From the NCBI GenBank assembly GCA_015698045.1, contig BLAL01000268.1, positions 112,300 to 176,299 of the forward strand: a DNA stretch of 64,000 bases. The letters run 5' to 3'. This DNA is from Rhizophagus clarus. Lineage: Eukaryota; Glomeromycota; Glomeromycetes; Glomerales; Glomeraceae. Positions 34,282 through 44,686 of this stretch are shown here, piece by piece. The first letter of the stretch is position 1; each line of letters starts with the position of its first letter. The notes beneath the pieces are model-generated. The model searched no databases and was not told where the DNA came from. It worked only from the letters and a program-made list of their open reading frames with translations. Made by a program: the position numbers and the translations under genes.

Positions 34282-34539
34282 ATGTATTTTTCTACATTCT
34301 CAAAAATAATTTTTGTTATTTCTCTTTGTTTTTTAACATTAAATATTGATGCACGCTCTCCTATTCGTGCCAGCAATCGCGACTGCCGCCATTGTCATAA
34401 TACCGCCACCATGACTAAACGCAAATCTATCAATAATATCAAAATTGATTCTGACAAATGTAAAGCTATGCATTGTAGTAACGATGGAGATTGCTGTGCT
34501 GGATATGTATGTGATATGACTTTTCAGACGTGTGTATAA
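34282..34539 (+). CDS. small secreted cysteine-knot protein, copy 2
   Basis: This is an 85-residue single-exon protein. The signal peptide is nearly the same as in the 14.5-kb paralog (5 conservative changes in 24). The middle differs and has an extra CRHC pair (Cys35, Cys38). The C-terminal domain has six cysteines at 60, 65, 71, 72, 77 and 84, spaced C-X4-C-X5-CC-X4-C-X6-C, again a knottin-like pattern but with different loops. It is acidic (DSDKC, SNDGDCC) where the paralog is basic, so the mature peptides should have opposite charge. A secreted effector-like role is plausible; the target is unknown. Confidence 0.75.
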   Translation: MYFSTFSKIIFVISLCFLTLNIDARSPIRASNRDCRHCHNTATMTKRKSINNIKIDSDKCKAMHCSNDGDCCAGYVCDMTFQTCV

Positions 34540-34960
34540 CACCATATTTCCGCGTAATTCCTGTGTGGCTGTGCCATAAATTACAATAATGACGAACTAA
34601 TAAATATAATCTTCAAATACGTAATTCTTATATTTAACATTAGAATAGAGTTTTTTTTTTTCTTTAAAAACCCAGTAAAAAGTTTATGTTGATTTTTTGT
34701 ATAAAAAATGTAAGTTACAAATTTAATACGATTATGAGCATCCATTTGTACAGTATTTGTAAACAATTTGTAGTAAACTTGTAATGTTTTATATAGAATT
34801 CAAAGTAAATTCGTCATAAACTTGCAATGTTTTTATGTAACATTTAAAATAAATTTGTTTATTATTTATATATGAATTACTGTGTATATATGAAATACAA
34901 TCTATTAAAATTTGTAAAAAATATATGAGAATTGATGTCTTTCTAAATTAGTGAAAAAAA
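34540..34960. other. intergenic, no gene seen
   Basis: 3' flank of the secreted-protein gene. Repeated phrases (TTTGTAAACAATTTGTAGTAAACTTG type) at 34745-34860. No gene. Confidence 0.45.
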
Positions 34961-36120
34961 TTAAAAATAATATAAGGAAGAATGGAATATAAAAAAATTA
35001 AAAAAATATGATAAATTATACAATATATGGATTTGAAGTAGCAGAACAAGATATAGTCTTACTACAATAAATTTCCCACCTAAGAAATTTTTGATCGTAA
35101 AATGAGCTATTGGACCTCTTTCAAAATTGGATGATATTGTGTACTTTATTGTACTTGTCAAAGACTTTATATAGTGATCTATAGAATATCTTTGGTTTGC
35201 TAAGAATTTCTGGTTCGTCTTTGGCCACTTGGTTTGGGATTACGGTTTCCATAAATGACTCCAAATTGTTTTTGTACATTACTGTGAATATACCTCCCAT
35301 TTTTTAAGTTATGACATCTTTCGATATTCCTAAGTCAAGAAATGGTCCTGCGTACCTCATTGGTATTTAAAAAAAAAAAAAGAAAAAAAGTAAAATGTTA
35401 ATAAAACATTTTGCCAAAAAAAAATCATTTCATCAAAATTTTACTAAAAGAATTAAATTCAAAAAAATATATAGTCCTGATTTCCTTTTCCATGCGCCCA
35501 GACCCGTCTAAAATAAAAAAAAAGATAGAATTTGAAACATCATTATACATTTCATCATAATAAATAAACTAAGACAAAAAAAAACTTACCATAACGGCAT
35601 CCAAAGAGATTTGAAGAAATATCTATAAAAAAAAAGAACTATTAATATCTATTTGTTAATATTAAAGGAAAAATTTGAAAATTTACGAAATGTTACATCC
35701 AGGAGACCAAAAGCCGCCTAAAAAAGAAAAAGAAATAAGTAACCACCATTTTTAAAAAAAACTAAAAAAAATAATACTTCCACTAAAGTCCCAGTCCAAA
35801 AAGCTGAAGAACTGCCTAAAAGAAGAAAAATCCAAGTGTTAGAAAACGTTTTGTTAAATAAACACATCAAAGAATAATTCAAAAAAACTCTACCCTACCG
35901 ATTTGTTACACCAAAATTCCACGTCCAAGAAGACCGTAAGAAGCATCTAAAAAAAAGAAAAAATTGTTAAAATAAATAATTAAGATTTAAGAAAAAAATT
36001 TCCTACCATTATTCCCACACATCCAAATACTCAAAGTCTAAAAAAATAAGAAAAACAACTATTAGAAATTGTTCATTAAAATTAAACAATTAAAAAAAAG
36101 ATGAACTTACCGGAAATTGC
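34961..36120 (-). pseudogene. decayed microexon gene X
   Basis: Minus-strand gene made of tiny exons separated by ~80-110-nt introns with strong T-run/AG acceptors. Examples are 36037-36007 (reads DFEYLDVWE), one near 35947 (MLLTVFLDVEFWCNKS), and others near 35815, 35716, 35624 and 35508. Each is 31-48 nt and most carry an F/L/W-rich motif. A longer terminal region from about 35365 reads RYAGPFLDLGISKDVIT, a stop, then NNLESFMETVIPNQVAKDEP and KPKIFYRSLYKVFDKYNKVH. A 1-nt shift near 35137 leads to ERGPIAHFTIKNFLGGKF. The stop and shift argue for a pseudogene. The first exon is not found. Family not recognised; a related W-containing microexon is at 37699-37732. Confidence 0.45.
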
Positions 36121-36159
36121 ACCAAAGGAGAGAAACTGACACTTAAGATTTCTTTAACA

Positions 36160-36400
36160 AAAAGTGTGAGAGAAGCGGGAAAAGAGAAAGAAAAGAGAAG
36201 GGAAATGTAAAGTAAAGGGAAAAGGGAGGAAAGGAAAAGGAAAGAACGAGGGAGAGACGAAGGAAAGTACAAAGGAAGTGAAAGGGCGAACGAACTGAAG
36301 GAAAAGGGAAGAATGTGAAAAAAAAGCAAAAAAAAGTTTAAAAAAAAAAGTTTAAAAGAAAAAAAGTTTAAAAGAAAAAAAAAGTTTAAAAGAAAAAAGT
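36160..36400. repeat. polypurine tract
   Basis: GGGAAAAGAGAAAGAAAAG-type purine sequence (plus strand) followed by AAAAGTTTAAAAG repeats. The minus-strand ORF across it is an artefact of pyrimidine richness on that strand. Confidence 0.7.
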
Positions 36401-36443
36401 TGATCGAAGTCATCGAACTGCGGATTATATCACATACTGACAT

Positions 36444-37194
36444 ACACGTGATACATATTTTTATAACGCGAAAATCATTACGAAGATCAATATAATTATT
36501 TTTTCAACTACACAAAAGTTAACAAAAAGTAAATTATACAAATTTATAAGTTTCATATGAATTTAAAAAATTTAAAATATAAAAATTGTACAATTTCTGT
36601 TTATTAAATGTTATAAATCTTACAATAATTGTACATTTAAATTTTACAAAAAAATAAAATTTGATTTAACTATACGAATACTGAATGAAAATTGGACAAT
36701 AATTACAAAAACTAAACAAAAATTGTACAATTTCCGTATGATGACTTTTTACTGGGAAAAAGAAACCTCATTTTTCATTCTTATTAAGAAATTTTTTTCG
36801 TTTTCATTGAAATACGGGGTTCCCTCTTCCTTTTCTTTTTATTCTTCATTAAAAACAACAAGTAAACATTGAACATGTCGGGGAGCTTTATATTTTTACT
36901 TATACTAATACCTTAATTAGTTTAGTTATAGCCTTTGTCAACTTTGGAATAAACAGACTGGTAAGGATGGGTTCGCAATTCTGCAACTCTGATTGGTTGA
37001 GATTTGATAATTAAAAAAAAAACCTTTTTTTTATAATTGTACTAATAAAAAATCATTTTTAAAATCATTTAAGCTAAAATACACCTTGTTAAAATCATTT
37101 TAATAAAAAAAAATGAGATTTTTATTAATCATTTTTTATTGATTATTTTTAATAAAAAACGATATCAATACTTTTTATTAGTGTTTCACAGGTC
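36444..37194. other. intergenic, no gene seen
   Basis: AT-rich. Several self-complementary AATCATTTTTATTA words at 37020-37165 could form weak hairpins. No gene. Confidence 0.4.
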
Positions 37195-37525
37195 AAAGTA
37201 GGCTCATGTACTACAAATTTCAAGTTGTGAAACTTCATTCACATGGCCCATTTCTAGTAAATTTATCACAAATTTCAAATAAATTTAAATTTTGGAAATT
37301 CTTGGAAACTTGTCCCATTTCCATTAAGTTTCCACCCTATTTTTGATAATGGAAACTTCATTTATATGTTGTTTACATTTATATCACACCAAAATAAAGT
37401 AAAATGAAATGTTGTTTATTTTTCAAACATATTTACATTTAACTATAATCAAATTTTTTTATTCATATTATTTTTAAACACATTTTTATGATATTAAAGT
37501 TATACTTTTATTACATTAACATTGT
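37195..37525 (+). repeat. dispersed ~330-bp repeat, copy 1
   Basis: Begins AAAGTAGGCTCATGTACTAC and ends near AAAGTTATACTTTTATTA. It is more than 90% identical by eye to 44353-44680 in the same orientation. Family unknown. Confidence 0.8.
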
Positions 37526-37698
37526 ATTTTTATTAAATTTAATTACATTAACATTATATTTCTATCAATTAAAGCCATAATAAGCAATGATTTATTATAA
37601 TTTGCACCATATTGTCCTAGTAAAGGCAATATATATAAAGTTAAAAATCTTAATAACAAAAATAATTAATTAACATCTCTTTTTTAATTGAAACATAC

Positions 37699-37732
37699 CA
37701 TCATCCAAGATTCCATGTATTCAAAATCAAAC
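37699..37732 (-). other. isolated microexon-like sequence
   Basis: A T-rich acceptor (CAAAG) at 37733 and GTATGT donor at 37698 bracket 34 nt that reads FDFEYMESWMM. It resembles the 36007-36037 exon (DFEYLDVWE) and suggests another decayed unit of the same gene type. Confidence 0.35.
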
Positions 37733-37769
37733 CTTTGAAAAAGAAAAGGGAAATAATGTTAGACCCATA

Positions 37770-38225
37770 CAAACCTTTCCTATATGAACTCTTAGAAAAT
37801 ACGAACTCTTTCCATACAAACTCTCAAAAAAAAATTTTCTATTAGATATCCTATACAAACTAAACTCAGAAAATCTCTTAAAAAAAAAATTTTCTATCAG
37901 ATATCTCATATGAACTTTTCCATATGAACTCTTAGAAATAAAAAAAAAATCTATTTATTAAAAATATCCTATATGAATCTTAGAAAATCTCTCAAAAAAA
38001 AATTTCCTATCAGATATCCTACATGAACCCTTTCCATATGAACTCTTAAAAAATTTCACAAAAAAATTTTCTATCTATACGAACTCTTTTCATATGAACT
38101 CAGAAAATAAAAAAAATTTTCTATTAGATACCCTATATGAACTCTTAGAAATCTCAAAAAAAAAGAATCTCTATTTATTAATAATATCTTATACGAATCT
38201 TAGGAAATCTATCAAAAAAAATTTC
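37770..38225. repeat. degenerate ~50-100-bp tandem repeat
   Basis: Repeated phrases of the type CCTATATGAACTCTTAGAAA, AAAAAAATTTTCTATCAGAT appear about seven times. This could be an expanded intron of the microexon gene type. Confidence 0.6.
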
Positions 38226-38299
38226 TATCAGAGTTTAAAATAGTTTATAAATAAAACATTATTGTTGAAAAAATCTAAAAATTTGCTAATATATAATAA

Positions 38300-38530
38300 G
38301 CCAATTAGCAACCAATCAGTCATTAATCTGATATGTGACCTATTGATAACTGGTAAATTCAACCATACACCAATCAGTCATCAATCAGTCATATGACCAG
38401 TTGATAACCAATTTTGAATTTATACCTGATTGATGATCAATTGAAAGAATTAGTCATCAATAGGTAGCCAATTGGTTACCAATCAGTCACATAACCGATT
38501 GGTGACCAATTTGACTTCACTCAACCTGTG
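38300..38530. repeat. CAATCAGTCAT repeat block
   Basis: Words such as ACCAATCAGTCATCAATCAG and TGACCAATTTG recur irregularly. Similar words (CCATCAATCAACCATCAATC) occur at 41430-41630, so the two blocks might be ends of one element of about 3.3 kb. Matching termini are not visible. Confidence 0.4.
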
Positions 38531-38951
38531 CACTGGTAGAAATAGTCCATTTTGACTAAAAATCAGATGGCCGATTTTAAGCCAAATTATAGTCCAAAGC
38601 TAACCGAAATTATATCAAAAATTACATATAATGATTGGTGTAAATCAGCTACCACTTACATATCAATCGAGTTAAGCAAATCAGTAGCAAATCATCACAT
38701 GATCATATACATTTTGGCAAGTATCAAATATGTCAAATTATTTTCATTTTGATAATATTTAATAGATATTTTGATAAACAATTATATTTATTATATTAAT
38801 TTGATTATAGCATAAATTGTTTTAAAATACATCAATTATTAAAATTTTAAAATACAAAAAATTCAAGCAAAAAATGAAATTTTATATTTAATCCATTTAA
38901 TCCATTAGTATATTTATTCATTACTGCTTTGTCTTTTTGTCTTAAAGCTTC

Positions 38952-40191
38952 CTAATAATAAGAATGCTCATCCTGTAAAATCGCTTCACAAATTTCACCA
39001 TGTGCAGATGATTCACCTTTTTGATGCTTCTCATAGGTGTCTTTGATAAAAATAATCTGAAGATTGAAGTTAAATAACTTTGAAACTTGTTATCTACAGT
39101 ACATCCAATAGAATATAAACAATATTTGATCTTTACTGGTAAACTGTTAAAAGATTGTCAATTATAATATCTTACTTTTTTGCTTTGTGTTTTGATTAAG
39201 CCAAAGCTGATCCTACAAAAAAAAATGAAACTGGTTAATGAATCATTTTTTGAATAAAGAAAAAATGTAAAGTTTGAAAATTTGAAACTTACCACCCATA
39301 TTCAAAGCAAGAAACCTACAAAAAAAGAAGAAATGCTTAGTAACTGTTTCTTCAGTTAAAAAAAGTACAAAAATACAAGTTCCAAAATTTGAAATCTACC
39401 ATTTGCTTCTAAAAGTCTGGAGTTTGGTAAGGAAACTTACAAAAAAAAAATAAGAAACAATTAGTAACCATTTTTTCAATTAAGAAAAAAAATAATTTGA
39501 AGTTTGGTTGAAATCTTACCATCTACATCAAAAAATCCAGAATTTGGTAAAGAAACCTACAAAAAAAATCTTGAAGTTCAAATAACGTCAAAAATAATTC
39601 TGAAGCTGAATTTCTAAGAACAATTATTAGATTATTTTTTTGACTAAAAAATAATTAAAGTTTGAAATAATTCTGAAACTTACTACATGCTTTCAAATTT
39701 CTGAAGAAACTAAATTAACCTAAAAAAAAATGAACTGTTAACAAATGTTTTTAATTAGAAAAAGAAAAAAAAATCAAAGTTTCGCATTATTTATCATTTT
39801 CATTTTTCTATTTGCCTAAAAGTCTGAAACTACAAAAAGAAAAAAAGAAATATTAGTTTTTAATTAAAAAGCTTTAAAAAACTGAGTTGAAAATTAAGTT
39901 TCAAAGTTATAAAACTTACCAGTATTCAATGCAGAAAGGAACTGGAAAGTAACTAAGTCAACGTTTCTTTAAAAAGAGTAAAAAAATAAGTTTTGCATTA
40001 CCATTTTGCGGGTTGGATGATTCTGGAATGAGATATTGCTTATGCCTTATGGGAACATCATGATCATTAGCTTGAGCTTGCAAGAAAATAACAAACTCAG
40101 ATACTTTTTTTATCACCAACTAGACTATTTTTGTCTATATGGACAAGAAAGGCGTTCGCAAGTGTATTTCCTTTGACAAGACAGATTAACA
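38952..40191 (-). pseudogene. Crinkler-type N-terminus joined to tandem microexons (gene Y)
   Basis: From 40191 the minus strand reads LLICLVKGNTLANAFLVHID and KNSLVGDKK, the ubiquitin-like start of Crinkler proteins. A 1-nt shift in an A7 run near 40108 then leads to VSEFVIFLQAQANDHDVPIR, HKQYLIPESSNPQN and a donor at 40001. Then come 22-40-nt exons near 39930, 39685, 39540, 39418, 39305 and 39195. Two consecutive ones (39557-39523 and 39435-39400) are in phase and encode VSLPNSGFFDVDG and VSLPNSRLLEANG, a duplicated exon. The last exon reads KDTYEKHQKGESSAHGEICE and ends at TAG 38952. No start codon, a frameshift and one out-of-phase microexon (39316-39294) suggest decay or alternative exon use. 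Confidence 0.5.
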
Positions 40192-41100
40192 AATGTCTTC
40201 TGAGCTGTTAATCATTTCTTCAGATTCATCAAATCAGGGTAACATAATTAATGTTTAACTTATTATCTAGTGTGAGGTTTATTGGTATAATGAGCAAATA
40301 ATTTAATACCAAATTTTAAACATGAATAACTCCATCAATATTGATGCTACAGATATGCAATACATTTCATTGGGATCCTCTCGATAAGCTGAATCTAATT
40401 ATATAAAAGATCATAAATATTGGATCACTAGATGCAAAGATTGTTAACTTTGAATTTTAATATTATTGTTTACTATAAAAATCACATGACTATGATGTAA
40501 TTTCGGCCATTTCAACTTTTGGAGGGGTTCAGGTCAAAATCATTTTGACCATTTTGATCATTTTGGGGGTCAAAATTAACCAATTTCAGTTTCATGTATA
40601 AATGTGATATATGACACGACGTTCAATAATCATTATTAATTGATAATTTTCAAATAACTTTGATATACAATAAAGTCTTATTGTTAAATATTAATTTCTT
40701 CTGCTGATGTTAATGTAAAAATTAGATAATAATGCCTTATTTCGATTAATGAAAGAAAAGACAAAGAAAAATGGACAAGTGAAATGGACAAATAAAAGAA
40801 TATGAATAAAGAATATTGATCGTATATTGAGAAATATGATGATTAATTTGAAAATAGATTTTTGGAAAATCATGTGATGAAACTTTATTTAAAATTTTGT
40901 ATAGGCCAAACTTTGGCTGAAATTTAGCTAAAATTTACATGACCAAAATTTTTGATTTTGACTAGTATATGTAAATGATTCACATTTGACATCTTTCTTT
41001 AATATAAATAAAGATACTATGTATTTTATTTGTAATTCTAAATATTATGTGCTATAATAAATTTTATTATTCGTTATATGATTCTACAAATATTGGTCTT
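40192..41100. other. intergenic, no gene seen
   Basis: AT-rich, with TTTTGACCATTTTGATCATT-type words near 40540. No supported gene. Confidence 0.45.
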
Positions 41101-41101
41101 T

Positions 41102-41466
41102 TGACCATCAATTGACCATCAATTGACCATAATTTGACAATAATTTGACCATAATTTGACCATAATTTGACCATAATTTAACTATAATTTGACCATAATT
41201 CAACTATAATTTGACCATAATTTGACTATAATTTGACTATAATTTGACCATAATTCAACCATAATTCAATCATAATTTGACCATAATTTGACCATAATTT
41301 GACCATTAATTGACCATAATTTGACCATCAATTGACCATAATTTGACCATCAATTGACCATAATTTGACCATCAATTGACCATAATTTGACCATAATTTG
41401 ACCATGAATTGACCATAATTTGACCATAATTTGACCATCAATCAACCATCAATCAACCATCAATCA
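41102..41466. repeat. 11-bp satellite (TTTGACCATAA)
   Basis: About 33 tandem copies of TTTGACCATAA, with CATCAATTGAC variants interleaved and grading into CCATCAATCAA at the right end. Very regular 11-bp period. Confidence 0.9.
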
Positions 41467-41669
41467 ATGATCATTAATCTTTTAATCAGCCTGATTTGGT
41501 GCCAATTTTTGATATCATCCAGCATCAATCAGGTAGTACAATTTATTGCCGATTGAATATTAATTTGTTTGACTGTTTATCAATCCTGATGGTCGATTGA
41601 TAGCTGATTGATAGCTGATTTGACATCATTCGACTTTTGAGTGTTCCTTTTGAATCTTCTGTATTGCAC

Positions 41670-44320
41670 TTTATTTATTTATTTATTGTTAGAGACCAAC
41701 TCATGTAATTACAGATCATAGAAAAATTAGCCTATAATCTATGAAAATAAAACTATTAACTACATTATATAAAAACTAAACCCCTGCCAGCAGCGGACAT
41801 TAGCCTGTGTTGTTAAGTTATACAAGCTATTACTGAGTATAAGAAAGCCTTAAGCAATTAAAGTAGAGTTCCCTGAACTCTGGATAAGGAAGAAAAATAA
41901 AATTTGAAGAATTAGAATATGAAATCTAATATCCCGCATGGAGGTAATTAGAGCTCAGACAATATATAACGGCACATTGATTATTATCCCCTATAAGAAA
42001 TCCGTATACAAAAATGATGCATTTCGTATACAATTATTATACGTTTTTGTAGATTCCGTATAGCAATTCTGTATATTTAATACACAATTCATTTTTGAAC
42101 ATTTTTTCAAAAAAATTAATATATACAGAATGTATACGCCTATACAGAATTTATACAGAATTTTTAAACTTAATAATTTATTGTCATTTTGTATCAGGTA
42201 TCATAACACGTGATCACATGATTATTGTTTTGTTATGATACATTTTTTGTTTTCCTCCCCATTTTTATTTATACCCTCCTTTTTTTATTTCCCATATTTT
42301 TTTTTTCTCTTCTCCTTCTATCTTCTAAAAAAAATTTTTTTTTCTCTTGATTTTCTTCTCACCCGCTACTTCTTTCTTTTAATAAAAAATAACAAATTTT
42401 TTCTTTCTATTCTACTCTTTATTCCAACCCCTCCTTTTTAAAAAAAAATTTTTTTTTTTTTCCACTTTTTTTTAAAAAAGTTTTCGTTATTGGTTCTTTC
42501 TATTTTTATTCCCTATTTTTATTTCTCTTTATTTTCTCCAACTTTGTTAAAAATTTTTTTTTTTATTTTTATTATTCATTTTTCACCCATGCACTTTGCT
42601 CCCCTTTCTTTTGTAAATATTTTTTTTTTTGTTAAAGATAATTTTTTTATATTGAAGTTAATATTTTTTTTTTGTTTAATTATCTTATAGGGTGAGAGTC
42701 GTTTTCTTTTTAAAGATCAGGTTCAGGTTTCTTTTCTTTTTGTGAGTTAGTTCATTCTTTTTTTTTTTTTTGTAAGACGCTTCAAAAACTTTTTTTTTGT
42801 AGGTTAATTCCAGATTTTTTTTACTTTTGTAGGTAATTTAGTTTCTCTTTTTGTAGTAGATCAGTTGAGACTTCTTTTCTCTGTTGTAGGTCAGTTCTTT
42901 TTGTTATTTCCTTTTCACGGGTTGATTTTTTTTTCGTGGGTTAGTTACTTTCTTTGTGGGCTTCTTTCTTTGTGAGTTGATTTATTTTTTCGTGTTGATT
43001 TCTTTTTGTGGGTTGTTTTTTTCACATTTTTTTTGTAGGTATGCCAACTCTTAGAGATTAGCATAGGATAATTCTAGAATTACTGTAGGTATGGTACAGT
43101 ATAGGGGGAGTTTGGTTTTTAATAGAGTTAAAGAAATGTAATAAGAAATAAAATATTTGTATTAAATAAAATATTATTTATTTATTTATTATCTAAATAT
43201 TGATTCAATAATATAATAAAACATATTCAATGAAAATATTATTATTTAAAAATTAAAATTAAATAATAAAATTTATATTATAAATTACATTAAAAAAATG
43301 TATAATTTCAGTATTTTTCAGTATTTTTCAGTACATAAACCGTAATTTTATAATACGGAATTGGACAGATTTCTGTATCATGTATTTTTTTATGTATATA
43401 TTTTTATACGAAAAATTTTATGTTTATTATACGATAATCATAGAATATTCATATGACTTTTTCTGTATAAAAAAACGTATAAATTCCTTATTCAATTTTT
43501 TTATAGGGATCATCAAGTCTGGGATAACAGTAATAATAAGGAGGCTGATCACAGATGAGTACAATAACTGAATCTGAGGTGAGAGGATTCAGCCTGAAGT
43601 GGCATCTGGATGGTACATCTGGAGAATCACATATAGCATTGGAGCGTAGAGTCTTGTGTTCTTTCTGATAAGATCATTTCTTACATTTGGTGATTCAACA
43701 TGAAAGTTTCCATGAGTGGAAACTAGAGGAGTATAAATGCCAGTATTTTCTGGTAATTTGGGTATAAAATAGTGGATAAAGATTTCAATTATTTCCATCA
43801 TGTCCTTTCTTGATCAAATGTGAAGGGAAGCGAGTGAGATGAGTTCTTCAGGTACCAGTTGGTGAAGAAGAAGATAGATAGGGTGGTTGATATCCTGTAT
43901 GGGAGCAAACAGCAGTGAGCATTCAATTGAAGGTAAAATATTACTTGTGATAGGGGGAATGCTAGGTGATATTGCGATTAAAGAATAAAGGTAAGTTGTT
44001 GTAATTTTTATGTCATGATTAATTTTGGTGAGATGCGTAGGACAAAAGCCTATGTGTGAATTGTTGTAAACTTGAGAATAACATTCTGTGCACAGAAGAG
44101 ATCGAGTGAGATATAGATTGGGAAGTTTCTCTATTGTATATCTGTAGTTGGAAGTAAATGCGTGTATAATTTGATTTTGTGGCCTGTTAACTTGTTATTT
44201 TGGAAACTGCATGGCAAGTCATTATTGTTATTTTTTCTTAGCCAGTGGGATGTTGATGACCAGTTCACTGGATGTACAGAGATAAGGTTGAGTATCTGTT
44301 ATTCTGTTATTGAGCTTTGA
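41670..44320 (-). mobile_element. non-LTR retrotransposon, copy 2, split by a TIR element
   Basis: Starts with the same TTTATTTATTTATTTATTGTT tail (plus strand; 20-nt core identical) and continues in parallel with copy 1. Both share AACCCCTGCCAGCAGCGGAC and AGAGTTCCCTGAACTCTGGA. Homology stops at 41988, resumes at 43509 (ATCATCAAGTCTGG) and runs to about 44320. The 43801-43589 segment encodes the same C-terminal region as copy 1. The 5' limit is uncertain and I could not find a target duplication. Confidence 0.75.
41989..43508. mobile_element. 1.52-kb TIR element (CCCTATAA ends, TATACAGAAT array)
   Basis: Left end CCCTATAAGAAATCCGTATA; right end inverse, ending TTTTTTATAGGG. The target duplication ATC is at 41986-41988 and 43509-43511. 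Subterminal words are CCGTATA/TATACAGAAT rather than TGTCCGGA. The core (42240-43080) is T-rich with recurring TTTTTTGTAGGTCAGTT and TGTGGGTTGATTT phrases, each resembling a 3' splice site. No transposase is visible. The element is inserted in the retroelement, so it is younger than it. Confidence 0.82.
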
Positions 44321-44352
44321 CTTGTGTTTGGCTACTTCCTAATTACATAACA

Positions 44353-44680
44353 AAGTAGGCTCATGTACTACAAATTTCTAGTTGTGAAACTTCATTCATA
44401 TGGCCCATTTCTAGTAGATTTATCACAAATTTCAAATAAATTTGAATTTTGGAAATTCTTGAAAACTTGTCCCATTTCCATTAAGTTTCCACCCTATTTT
44501 TGATAATGGAAACTTTATTTATATGTTGTTTACATTTATATCACACCAAAGATAAAGTAAAATGAAACGTTGCTTATTTTTCAAACATATTTACATTTAA
44601 CTATAATCAAATTTTTTTATTCATATTATTTTTAAATACATTTTTATGATATTAAAGTTATACTTTTATTATATTTCACT
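44353..44680 (+). repeat. dispersed ~330-bp repeat, copy 2
   Basis: Parallel to 37195-37525. Homology ends within a few bases of CACTAGTTG at 44687, which fits insertion of the CACTA-type element into this repeat. Confidence 0.8.
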
Positions 44681-44686
44681 AGTTGA

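Noticed and set aside
36090-36443. 117-codon minus-strand ORF rich in Phe, Leu and Ser
   Set aside because: Mostly a translation of the polypurine tract. Only its last ~15 codons might belong to the microexon gene.
41102-41466. CRISPR-like appearance of regularly spaced repeats
   Set aside because: Contiguous 11-bp satellite with no unique spacers, in a eukaryotic genome. The 91-bp array at 56 kb was rejected for the same reason.
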